A stretch of 64,000 bases of DNA from an uncultured Parabacteroides sp. Lineage in GTDB: Bacteria; Bacteroidota; Bacteroidia; Bacteroidales; Tannerellaceae. The notes beneath the pieces were generated by a model. It worked only from the letters and a program-made list of their open reading frames with translations. It did no database searches and was not told the origin of the DNA. Below, one piece after another: positions 1-7,076 of this stretch. A program made the position numbers and the translations under genes. Where the stretch lies: contig NZ_CAJJWO010000003.1 in assembly GCF_905196875.1 (NCBI RefSeq), forward strand, positions 124,001-188,000. The letters run 5' to 3'. Position 1 is the stretch's first letter. Every line of letters begins with the position of its first letter.

Positions 1-1
1 A

Positions 2-1150
2 ACCCCGTGGGCACCGCCAACAGCAGAACAGATAGGTTTGATCGGTACCCATTGGAGTAAAGGATGGGTTATTGAAGATAATAAGGTCAGTCATTCGAAA
101 TGTGTAGGAATTACCTTGGGTAAATATGGTGACGAATGGGATAATAAATCCGAATCGGCGGAAGCTTTTGTGAGGACGACGGAGCGTGCTTTGGAAAACA
201 ATTGGGATAGGGATCATATAGGAAGTCATATCATTCGAAATAATCAGATATCCTATTGCGGACAGGCCGGTATTGCCGGAAGCCTGGGAGCGATATTCAG
301 CCTGGTCGAAGGGAACAGTATCTTTGAGATCGGGATGCACCAGTCGTTTTGGGGATATGAACTGGCTGGTATAAAATTCCATGCCGCTGTCGATGCTGTT
401 ATTAGTAACAACCATATTTACAGGACCGAAGGTGGTATCTGGCTCGACTGGATGACACAAGGAACCCGTATTACCCGGAATTTTCTGCACGATAATAAAG
501 TTCAGGATTTTTCTCTGGAAGTCAATCACGGACCTGTACTGGTCGATAATAACTTCTTTCTGTCGAGAGAATTATCACAGGTGAAACTATCGCAGGGCAT
601 TGCTTTTGTCAATAATCTGATCGCATGGAAGATTTGGGAGACTCCTTTGGTCGATGAAAGGGAAACTCCTTATCTGGCTCCGCATGGAACTTCGATTGAA
701 GGACTCCATAATTGCCCTTGTGGTGATGTGACATATTATAACAACATTTTTACTCGTATAGATATGACACCTTATGATGCTTGTTCGCTTCCTGTTCGGA
801 TGGGAGGTAATATTTTCCTGTCGGAGGCAATTCCGTCTGAAAAAGAAGAGTTCCCCCATATGAATTCCGGTTTTGATCCCGATATCCGTGTCATTGAAAA
901 AACGGATGGCTGGTACTTACAGATGAAAGTTCTGGAGGAATGGAGAAAAGAATCAAAAAAGTCTGTGCTCAGTACTAAAGACTTACCGGCTGCAGTTATA
1001 CCGCATCAATCATTTAACAGAGAAGATGGTACTCCTATTGTTTTTGATCTGGATTATCTGGAAAATAAGAGACAGGAAGAGGCTTATCCCGGTCCGGTCA
1101 ACTTTACGGCAGATGGCGTATGTATAATAAAAATATTCCCTAAGAAATAG
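2..1150 (+). CDS. Right-handed beta-helix glycoside hydrolase, GH120-like (5' partial)
   Basis: The frame is open from the left edge of the window, so the N-terminus is missing and 382 residues are visible. The repeated short strands with Asn-rich turns (for example IIRNNQISYCG and VLVDNNFF) indicate a right-handed parallel beta-helix. A WLDWMTQGTR segment followed 24 residues later by the Glu of LEVNHGP resembles the Asp/Glu pair of GH120 beta-xylosidases (Asp382 and Glu405 in XylC, from memory), and the distance from that pair to the C-terminus also fits. The family assignment is inferred by pattern, not by search. The gene ends 1 nt before the GH35 start, so the two are almost certainly co-transcribed. 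It could instead be another beta-helix enzyme such as a polysaccharide lyase. Confidence 0.6.
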   Translation, partial: TPWAPPTAEQIGLIGTHWSKGWVIEDNKVSHSKCVGITLGKYGDEWDNKSESAEAFVRTTERALENNWDRDHIGSHIIRNNQISYCGQAGIAGSLGAIFSLVEGNSIFEIGMHQSFWGYELAGIKFHAAVDAVISNNHIYRTEGGIWLDWMTQGTRITRNFLHDNKVQDFSLEVNHGPVLVDNNFFLSRELSQVKLSQGIAFVNNLIAWKIWETPLVDERETPYLAPHGTSIEGLHNCPCGDVTYYNNIFTRIDMTPYDACSLPVRMGGNIFLSEAIPSEKEEFPHMNSGFDPDIRVIEKTDGWYLQMKVLEEWRKESKKSVLSTKDLPAAVIPHQSFNREDGTPIVFDLDYLENKRQEEAYPGPVNFTADGVCIIKIFPKK

Positions 1151-1151
1151 A

Positions 1152-3632
1152 ATGAATACAATTTTGATGAGAACAGCCTGTCTGGCTTTTATTTTTTGTG
1201 TGAGTAATCCATTTGTACAGGCAAGAGAAAATGACTCTGTTAAGCAGGAAATAACCGGTAAACAATTTACCTATCCCGCCCGGATTCGTTATGACGGTTC
1301 CTGTATGACTATAGACGGGAAAGATATCTTTGTTTATAGTGCTGCTTTTCATTATTTCCGTTGTCCGGAAGAATTATGGCGTGACCGGTTCCGGCAAATC
1401 AAGGAGGCAGGATTTAATGTGGTGGAGACTTATGTTCCCTGGAACTGGCATGAAAGAAGTATGCCGAAGAGTCTGAACGATACGACAAATTTTGACTTTT
1501 CTGACCTGAAACGCTGGTTGAAGATTGCACAGGAAGAGTTTGGGCTTTACACTATTGTCCGCCCGGGTCCGTTTATCTGTGCCGAATATTCTGGTGGAGG
1601 TTACCCCCGCTGGCTGACTAGATTCCGTCCGGAAGGAGTGGAAGGTTTTTGGTTACGCAGTGCCGATCCGGAGCATATCCGCTGGTCGGTGCATTGGTTC
1701 GATGCTGTATGCAAGGCGTTGGCAGATGAGCAGGTCACCCGTAAACCGAAAGGGGAAAAAGGGATTATCATGATCCAGATAGAAAATGAATACGATGCCC
1801 ATGATTGTGACGGAAAAGATAAATTCCTGAAAGAGTTGTATCGTTCCGTACGCAGGAACGGTTTCGATGTTCCGGTGTTTACCTGTCTGACCCGTGAATG
1901 CCGTGAAAGTGAAGATACCGAACTGTCACAGGTATTTGACTGCGATAATTATTATGTCGGTCTGTCTGCTGCTCCCAGTTGTGCACACCGGATGGTTGCC
2001 TTGCGCAGAGGACAGCCGGATGCTCCCGGGTTTGTTACTGAGTTACAGGGTGGCTGGTTTTCACTGGTTACCGGAAAGTTGAGCGAAGATCACTATTCCG
2101 ATAACCGTCATTTCAAAGCTATCGGTTTGATGTCCATATTGGGTGGAGCTACCGGCATCAATTATTATATGTTTTTTGGCGGAACCCATTTTGCAGGGTG
2201 GGGAGCCAGGGGGATGACTACCACCTACGATTATAATGCTGCCATACATGAAAACGGGATGTTAGGTCCTAAATATTATGAAGCTAAAGGAATTGGTAGT
2301 TTTATAAAAGCTTTCGAACCGCAGCTAGTCCGCTCGGAAGGTGGTCCCTGTGAGTTGGAAGGTGGACCGAAGGAATTGTTCGGCGGTGTACGTATCGCTG
2401 TAGACGGAACTCGCTTCATCTTCCTCCATAATACCGATCCGGATCATCCGGTGAAAGGAAAGGTGACACTGATTCCCGGTAAATTGAGCAAACCGGCAGA
2501 ACCAATGTATAATATCAATCAGAACGGTGAGAAAGTTCTGATCTCTTCGGAGGATATAAAAGATACCGATTCGCTGACGGTTGAGCCGATAGAGGTTCGT
2601 TATGATTTACCTGCACTAGGTTGTAAGGTATTGGTTGTTCCGGCAGGAAAGAAACCTTCACAGGGAGAGTGGTGGCCTAAAGAACAAATGCGTCCGCTAC
2701 GTCCTTCCCGTTTGCCTGACCCTGTCCGTATCACTTCCGTATTGAAGAAAGAGGACGATTTCTCACAGGCGAAATGGCAGCTGTTACCGCAGCTGGTATC
2801 GCTTTCCGATCTGGATGTGAATGATTTCCGTTATAGCCTGTATCGCACGCATGTAAATCTGACATCTCAGCAGGCGGCGGATGAGCGTTTCTTGTTGTTC
2901 AATATGTTTACCCGTGATATTGTTTCCGTACAGGTCAACGGCAAGCAGGCAAAACGGTTGTTCCCCGACAAGGCGGATGCTCAGACCTGGACTACCCGCA
3001 ACTGTTTCGATCGTATTCGACCGGATGAATACGACAACCGTTTTGACGTATCGGGTTTGTTGAAAGAAGGCAAAAATGAAATCATTGCCGTATATGAGAA
3101 TCTCGGACATGCTCACGGGTATGTACCGATGGAAGAGTTGGCTGGTATCCGTCAGGGTGGTTTGTCCGTCACGGAAACGGCCATGACACATCCGCTTGAA
3201 TGGGAATGTGCAAAAGATGCAGCCGGAATAACTGCCGGTTGGAATCTGCCGCAATTCACTCCGCAAGGTTGGCAATCAGTCGCATTGGATACGACCTGCG
3301 ATATCCCCTGTAAAGGAAACGATATACAGCCTGAAAGTGATCCCGACGGTCTTTTCACTTGGTATCGAATTGAGTTTGAACTGCCATCGGTTGATCCCTC
3401 CGTTTGGATTCCCTGGTTGCTGCGTATCAATGCTTCCGGCAACGGTTATATGTGGCTGAACGGACATAATATCGGTCGTCATTGGGAGGCTGGTCCGCAA
3501 CGTGAGTTTTACTTGCCGGAATGTTGGTTGAATTTCGGGAAAAAGAAAAATGTTCTTGTTCTGGGATTACGTCAGACAGTTAATGGTGCGATCATAAAGG
3601 CGATGCAGGTGGCTCCTTATCCTTCCATATGA
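1152..3632 (+). CDS. GH35 beta-galactosidase, secreted
   Basis: This 826-residue protein should release terminal beta-linked galactose from oligosaccharides in the periplasm. A signal peptide covers about residues 1-24. The GH35 barrel is recognised by the Gly-Pro-Phe-Ile-Cys-Ala-Glu stretch near residue 140, by QIENEY with the acid/base Glu near 213, and by TELQGGW with the nucleophile Glu near 297. The C-terminal third ends in a galactose-binding-like domain (MWLNGHNIGRHW near 775). The length fits bacterial GH35 enzymes with accessory beta-domains. It follows the beta-helix gene by 1 nt and is the last gene of a locus that begins outside the window. The fold and catalytic pair are clear; the exact galactoside is unknown. 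Confidence 0.93.
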   Translation: MNTILMRTACLAFIFCVSNPFVQARENDSVKQEITGKQFTYPARIRYDGSCMTIDGKDIFVYSAAFHYFRCPEELWRDRFRQIKEAGFNVVETYVPWNWHERSMPKSLNDTTNFDFSDLKRWLKIAQEEFGLYTIVRPGPFICAEYSGGGYPRWLTRFRPEGVEGFWLRSADPEHIRWSVHWFDAVCKALADEQVTRKPKGEKGIIMIQIENEYDAHDCDGKDKFLKELYRSVRRNGFDVPVFTCLTRECRESEDTELSQVFDCDNYYVGLSAAPSCAHRMVALRRGQPDAPGFVTELQGGWFSLVTGKLSEDHYSDNRHFKAIGLMSILGGATGINYYMFFGGTHFAGWGARGMTTTYDYNAAIHENGMLGPKYYEAKGIGSFIKAFEPQLVRSEGGPCELEGGPKELFGGVRIAVDGTRFIFLHNTDPDHPVKGKVTLIPGKLSKPAEPMYNINQNGEKVLISSEDIKDTDSLTVEPIEVRYDLPALGCKVLVVPAGKKPSQGEWWPKEQMRPLRPSRLPDPVRITSVLKKEDDFSQAKWQLLPQLVSLSDLDVNDFRYSLYRTHVNLTSQQAADERFLLFNMFTRDIVSVQVNGKQAKRLFPDKADAQTWTTRNCFDRIRPDEYDNRFDVSGLLKEGKNEIIAVYENLGHAHGYVPMEELAGIRQGGLSVTETAMTHPLEWECAKDAAGITAGWNLPQFTPQGWQSVALDTTCDIPCKGNDIQPESDPDGLFTWYRIEFELPSVDPSVWIPWLLRINASGNGYMWLNGHNIGRHWEAGPQREFYLPECWLNFGKKKNVLVLGLRQTVNGAIIKAMQVAPYPSI

Positions 3633-3751
3633 GTGGGATATGCTGTTGTTTCTTTGCAAAAAGTCACCTGATTGACTGTTTTACTAACAGCTGTTTGGAG
3701 CTATATTACTCTGATAAGTTGTTTTGTGGAGTAAATCAGCCTGATAACACA

Positions 3752-3861
3752 GATAAAGTCCCAGCTGATTGAAATTATCCTTGGGATAATTGCGACGAAG
3801 TCCGAGGTAATCGGTGCTGAAGTCCGAGATAATTGGAATTAGCTCCCAGGTAATCGGAAAC
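3752..3861. repeat. Degenerate tandem repeats of about 21 nt
   Basis: About five diverged units follow each other with 20-22 nt spacing, for example aagtccgaggtaatcgg at 3798, aagtccgagataattgg at 3820 and agctcccaggtaatcgg at 3841. The units are adjacent with no unique spacers, so this is not a CRISPR array. Read on the minus strand, the period is seven codons. Confidence 0.55.
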
Positions 3862-3898
3862 AACTTCGGGGAAAATTCATTTTTCGGAGGAAAAAGAC

Positions 3899-3957
3899 TA
3901 AAAAGGGCATCCGTAAGAGGAAAAATCATCTTTTTCTCTTATAGATGCCTTTTCCTG
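3899..3957. terminator. Long imperfect hairpin, probable terminator of the GH35 operon
   Basis: The left arm aaaagggcatc plus taagaggaaaaa pairs with tttttctctta plus gatgcctttt across a 5-nt loop, with two single-base bulges and one 2-nt mismatch. A-rich and T-rich tracts sit inside the arms, so it could act in either direction. Confidence 0.5.
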
Positions 3958-4266
3958 ATGATACTTTTAAAACTGGCATTTTGTTAATAAAATAGTTGTA
4001 ACCTGATTGTTTTTCTTAATTGACTGCTGGAACTTTCTGTTTCAGATGTCGAAAAGGCTATTAGTAACTTTAAAAACAATCGGAATGATAATCCTTAACT
4101 TCGTAACAGTGGTTTGTTTTACCTCTCGTTCGATGATAGATGCGTAGAGAGAAAAGAAACAGGAGGAAGAATGACAAAAAGATATTTTGATAAAACCAGG
4201 AAGGCGGTGCGAACATCTGTTTGTTATCGAGGTAGATTTACTGGATGAAATGATCAATCATGAACA

Positions 4267-4304
4267 GTGAGCATTCAGCGTAGTATACTACGCTGAATGC
4301 TCAC
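4267..4304. other. Perfect 38-bp palindrome with no spacer
   Basis: The 19-base arm gtgagcattcagcgtagta is followed immediately by its exact reverse complement. It lies between converging genes (GH35 and XRE), which suggests a bidirectional transcription stop, but no T-run follows on either side. A protein-binding or recombination site is equally possible. Confidence 0.6.
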
Positions 4305-4410
4305 AATTATTGGCAAATTTGTTTATAATTGTCGACAAGCAATTACTACGACGGGATCTTATCTTTTCTTTGGGATGAAATTCAGGTTATATCGGGTTGT
4401 TACCTGAATA

Positions 4411-4857
4411 TTACCCTTTCTCCTTCAATAATTGTTCCAGCAAAGCAGACTTCTCTTTTTCAATCGCCAGCATGCGTTCAAAAAGGTCGGTGGCTTGTTT
4501 GTTCAATTCCATTATCTTCTCTAAAGGATGAATGGTATTTTGATTGTATTGATCATTTGAAATTATTCCTGTATTATAGCTTCCACTTTCAAAATTATTA
4601 TTTTCAATAATCACTGACAGGGGATTTTCATCCAGTTCTTCAATGATCTTGGGAGAAACGTTAAGGATATTTGCAATTTGGATCAACGTATCTTTTTCGA
4701 TCACCCGTTGGCTTTCGATACGTGAAACCGCTTGCTGAGTAGTGCCGAGATCTTTTGCTAATGAGCTCTGTTTGATACCCATTATATTACGTAATTTGCG
4801 GACGTTCGAACCTTGGTGAACGTTCTTTTGGATTTTCTCTTCTGTTTCTTTTTCCAT
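4411..4857 (-). CDS. XRE-family HTH transcriptional regulator with coiled-coil tail
   Basis: This 148-residue cytoplasmic protein has a Cro/C1-type helix-turn-helix at about residues 18-75. The pattern is VRKLRNIMGIKQSSLA, then TTQQAVSRIES for the recognition helix, then the hydrophobic closing helices. After a polar linker rich in Asn, residues about 110-148 form a heptad-like helix (LFERMLAIEKEKSALLEQL), likely a dimerising coiled coil. It stands alone on the minus strand, divergent from the ECF sigma gene at 5336, so it may control itself or that PUL; no operator was identified. The ATG start lies 22 nt downstream of a -7 box. The function as a DNA-binding regulator is well supported; its targets are unknown. 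Confidence 0.88.
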   Translation of the reverse strand: MEKETEEKIQKNVHQGSNVRKLRNIMGIKQSSLAKDLGTTQQAVSRIESQRVIEKDTLIQIANILNVSPKIIEELDENPLSVIIENNNFESGSYNTGIISNDQYNQNTIHPLEKIMELNKQATDLFERMLAIEKEKSALLEQLLKEKG

Positions 4858-4879
4858 ATCGAACTTATTTTATTTGAGA

Positions 4880-4887
4880 CAAATATA
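4880..4887 (-). promoter_or_regulatory. Putative -7 box for the XRE gene
   Basis: The minus strand reads TATATTTG, an exact match to the Bacteroidetes TAnnTTTG element, placed 22 nt before the ATG. No clear -33 TTTG was found at the usual spacing. Confidence 0.45.
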
Positions 4888-5205
4888 AGGACAAAACGAT
4901 AAAGTCTTTGCTTGTCATATGGGAAATAACAATCTACCTTGCTTTTTTCTTTTCCTGCATGCGATGTAAAAAACCTAGCCGTTTTGTGTATTTTACCTAA
5001 GCATGAATATTGGGGCATGAAGATATACTGCTTTTCTTTGTAAAGGTATCGTGAAAGAGAATTGATAAAAAAGGAATAATGGATATTGACGGGCATTGCG
5101 AACTTTTACGATTTGTGGCAGCTTCCGGTAAGAGGTGATTGGCCGATCAGAGGATAGTCCATCAAATAAGTAGTTTTATACTATTTTTTATAACAAAAAT
5201 AAGTT
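4888..5205. other. Intergenic stretch, nothing supported
   Basis: AT-rich sequence between the divergent XRE and sigma factor genes. A minus-strand open frame here overlaps the XRE gene and has no recognisable features. I see no repeat, RNA gene or hairpin worth calling. Confidence 0.4.
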
Positions 5206-5213
5206 TACATTTG
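5206..5213 (+). promoter_or_regulatory. Putative -7 box for ECF sigma/FecR of PUL 1
   Basis: TACATTTG followed by C matches TAnnTTTG, with a TTTT tract about 19 nt upstream in the -33 position. The predicted transcript would have a leader of roughly 115 nt before the sigma gene. Confidence 0.5.
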
Positions 5214-5335
5214 CATTGGATTATAGCGTGCAATTATATAGAAAAAGATTTTAATTAGCTCATACAGCCATATCATTAAGAAATAGTCGCGATAATTACA
5301 GAATAATACTTGTTGAATATTTAACTTAATATATA

Positions 5336-5878
5336 TTGAATGTTTCTATTACAGATGATAAACTAATTGCTGCAATCGCAAATGATGATTACACCAGTTA
5401 CAATAAGCTGTTTGTCCGTTACTACAGCCGTCTGTGTTGTTATGCCTATCGTCTGTTAGGAGAGAAAGAGGATGCTGAGGATGTTGTGCAGGAACTATTC
5501 CTTACCCTTTGGAATAACCGGAAGAGGATAGCGATTGGAGAGAATGTTTCCGGTTACCTGTATAAGATGGCGAGAAATCTGGCATTGAATCATATCCGTA
5601 CACAAACGAATTACAAAACAGTTTTAGAGAACCGGGAAGAACAACTTCCTTATTACGAAGAAAATCCGCTTGAGACTGAAGAATTTCGCATGGCCCTTTA
5701 CGATTGTATCAACCTGCTGCCTGGCAGGTGTAAAGAGGTGTTACTCCTTCACCGCGTAAAAGGGCTGAAGCAAAAAGAGATTGCAGACCAGTTATCCATT
5801 TCAGTCAAAACAATTAAAAATCAGATATGGGCATCTCTCCAGAGATTGAAAAAGTGCCTTGAAGTAAAAGGTATATAA
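5336..5878 (+). CDS. ECF RNA polymerase sigma factor of PUL 1
   Basis: This 180-residue group IV sigma factor directs polymerase to the PUL 1 susC promoter when released by its anti-sigma partner. Region 2 spans about residues 20-90 (YNKLFVRYYSRLCCYAYRLL, then EDAEDVVQELFLTLW). Region 4 spans about 115-175, with a helix-turn-helix (LKQKEIADQLSISVKTIKNQ). The frame starts at TTG because an in-frame TAA lies 9 nt upstream and no ATG is nearby, so a non-ATG start is needed. It is followed by fecR and an STN-type susC, the standard trans-envelope signalling order. Confidence 0.9.
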   Translation: MNVSITDDKLIAAIANDDYTSYNKLFVRYYSRLCCYAYRLLGEKEDAEDVVQELFLTLWNNRKRIAIGENVSGYLYKMARNLALNHIRTQTNYKTVLENREEQLPYYEENPLETEEFRMALYDCINLLPGRCKEVLLLHRVKGLKQKEIADQLSISVKTIKNQIWASLQRLKKCLEVKGI

Positions 5879-5886
5879 AATTTTTT

Positions 5887-5908
5887 AGGTCTGTATAGGA
5901 CCTTTTTT
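5887..5908 (+). terminator. Weak terminator or attenuator between sigma and fecR
   Basis: A 5-bp stem (aggtc/gacct) with a 7-nt loop runs straight into six T. It is short, so partial read-through into fecR is expected. Confidence 0.35.
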
Positions 5909-5942
5909 GTTTTGCTGTGTCTTAATTATAAAAGGAAGATTC

Positions 5943-6923
5943 ATGGAAGAAAAAGAACATATAAGTGATCATATAATAGATTACCTGCTCAGTGGTGAAA
6001 AAGAGGTCACCGACCCGGTCCTACAGGAATGGTTGGATCGAAATGGGGAGAACCGGCAGGAACTGGAGCGGTATCGCAGGATCTGGGAGGAATCCGGACA
6101 TTATATGGATCCCGGTGTTTTCAATGTGGATCGTGCCTGGGAGAAAGTAGATACGTCTAACAGACAGAAGGCTCTTCTCCGGAAACGTATGAATAATATT
6201 TATTATACATTGTCGGGTATCGCAGCCTCTGTCTTATTGATGGTTGTTCTTTCTGTTACCGGAGTATTTGATAGGGAGCAGGATATCTCTGTCAGCTTGA
6301 CCGCCGATTATGGGAACCGTTCGGAAATAGCGTTGCCTGACGGGTCGGTCGTAAAGTTGAATTCAGGGTCGGATATTACCTATGTGTATAACTCGAAGAA
6401 GAAAATTCGGGAAGTTCGTTTTCAGGGGGAAGGATATTTTGATGTATCGAAAAGTAAAACCCCTTTTATTGTGAAAATGACTGATGGAGTAGAGGTGAAA
6501 GTATTAGGTACATCTTTTAACCTGAAAGCTTATGCAGACGACCCGACTGTACAAGCTTCGTTGGTGGAGGGATATATTGAACTGGGACATAATAATGACA
6601 AACTGAAGATGAAAGCAGGTGATATGGCAGAGTTCGATAAGCGGACTAGTACATTGAAACAGCTTAGTGGTGATTTGTCCCATTCTTATGGATGGCTGAA
6701 TAATAAGCTTTACATGGATGATATGTCATTGGGGGATGTCTGTAAATATTTGGAAAGATGGTATAATGTCGATATTTATATTCAGGGAGATTTAGGTAAA
6801 AACATACATTACAATGGTGTATTACAGGAAGAGACAATTGCAGATGTATTGGAGGCCTTATCCCATTTAAGTAATATAGCCTATCACGTGAAAGGAAAAA
6901 ATATAAGTATAACCTCTAAATAA
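5943..6923 (+). CDS. FecR-type anti-sigma factor of PUL 1
   Basis: This inner-membrane regulator holds the ECF sigma factor inactive until SusC signals substrate. The cytoplasmic N-terminus (about residues 1-85) is followed by one membrane helix (YYTLSGIAASVLLMVVLSV). Next comes the periplasmic FecR domain, with YGNRSEIALPDGSVVKLNSG and FQGEGYFDV, and a C-terminal DUF4974-like domain ending in LSHLSNIAYHV. I chose the ATG (MEEKEHIS) over an upstream in-frame TTG because the ATG gives a normal family start and avoids the hairpin before it. Length is 326 residues. It lies 131 nt before susC. Confidence 0.9.
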   Translation: MEEKEHISDHIIDYLLSGEKEVTDPVLQEWLDRNGENRQELERYRRIWEESGHYMDPGVFNVDRAWEKVDTSNRQKALLRKRMNNIYYTLSGIAASVLLMVVLSVTGVFDREQDISVSLTADYGNRSEIALPDGSVVKLNSGSDITYVYNSKKKIREVRFQGEGYFDVSKSKTPFIVKMTDGVEVKVLGTSFNLKAYADDPTVQASLVEGYIELGHNNDKLKMKAGDMAEFDKRTSTLKQLSGDLSHSYGWLNNKLYMDDMSLGDVCKYLERWYNVDIYIQGDLGKNIHYNGVLQEETIADVLEALSHLSNIAYHVKGKNISITSK

Positions 6924-6954
6924 GTTTGCCTATGAAATAACAACCATGAAGCAC

Positions 6955-7041
6955 GAAAAACGGGAAATGCAGCAACACTTCCCGTCCTATTTTTTGATCA
7001 TTAATACACAGTGTGTCCAGCACTATTGTTAACTAACAATC
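6955..7041 (-). ncRNA. Putative DonS-like antisense RNA opposite the PUL 1 susC leader
   Basis: On the minus strand a -7 box and -33 TTG lie at the very start of susC. About 55 nt downstream of the predicted start is a 7-bp hairpin (acgggaa/ttcccgt, 6960-6985) followed by five T on the minus strand. The product would be roughly 87 nt and fully antisense to the susC leader. Bacteroides PULs controlled by sigma/anti-sigma pairs are known to carry such cis-antisense repressor RNAs (DonS family). The same layout recurs in PUL 3. No expression evidence is available here. Confidence 0.5.
6960..6995. terminator. Bidirectional terminator-like hairpin between fecR and susC
   Basis: A 7-bp stem acgggaa/ttcccgt with a 12-nt loop is followed by six T on the plus strand (6990-6995) and five on the minus strand. 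It could end fecR transcripts and also the proposed antisense RNA. Confidence 0.6.
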
Positions 7042-7047
7042 AAATTA

Positions 7048-7076
7048 CAAATATATGAAATTTTTTAATTTGTCAA
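7048..7076 (-). promoter_or_regulatory. Putative antisense promoter overlapping the susC start codon
   Basis: The minus strand reads TTG, 18 nt, then TATATTTG, matching the Bacteroidetes -33/-7 pattern. The -7 box shares its first base with the A of the susC ATG. Confidence 0.5.

Larger units (their letters stand above)
3633..4410. other. Long intergenic region without a supported gene
   Basis: This stretch lies between the plus-strand GH35 gene and the minus-strand XRE gene. It holds a cluster of degenerate 21-nt repeats, a long imperfect hairpin and a perfect palindrome, listed separately. Short open frames occur on both strands, but none has a recognisable domain, a consistent start or protein-like composition. 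Confidence 0.6.

Noticed and set aside
3752..3861. CRISPR array
   Set aside because: Units are contiguous and diverged with no unique spacers, and no cas gene is in the window.
4042..4257. Minus-strand 71-codon open frame in the intergenic region
   Set aside because: Ser/Ile-rich composition without a domain or promoter; treated as chance.
4782..5096. Minus-strand open frame of 104 codons overlapping the XRE gene
   Set aside because: Low-complexity composition, overlaps a well-supported gene in another frame, no recognisable domain.
5907..5942. Upstream TTG start for the PUL 1 FecR
   Set aside because: It lies in the T-run of the hairpin; the ATG at 5943 gives the normal family N-terminus.
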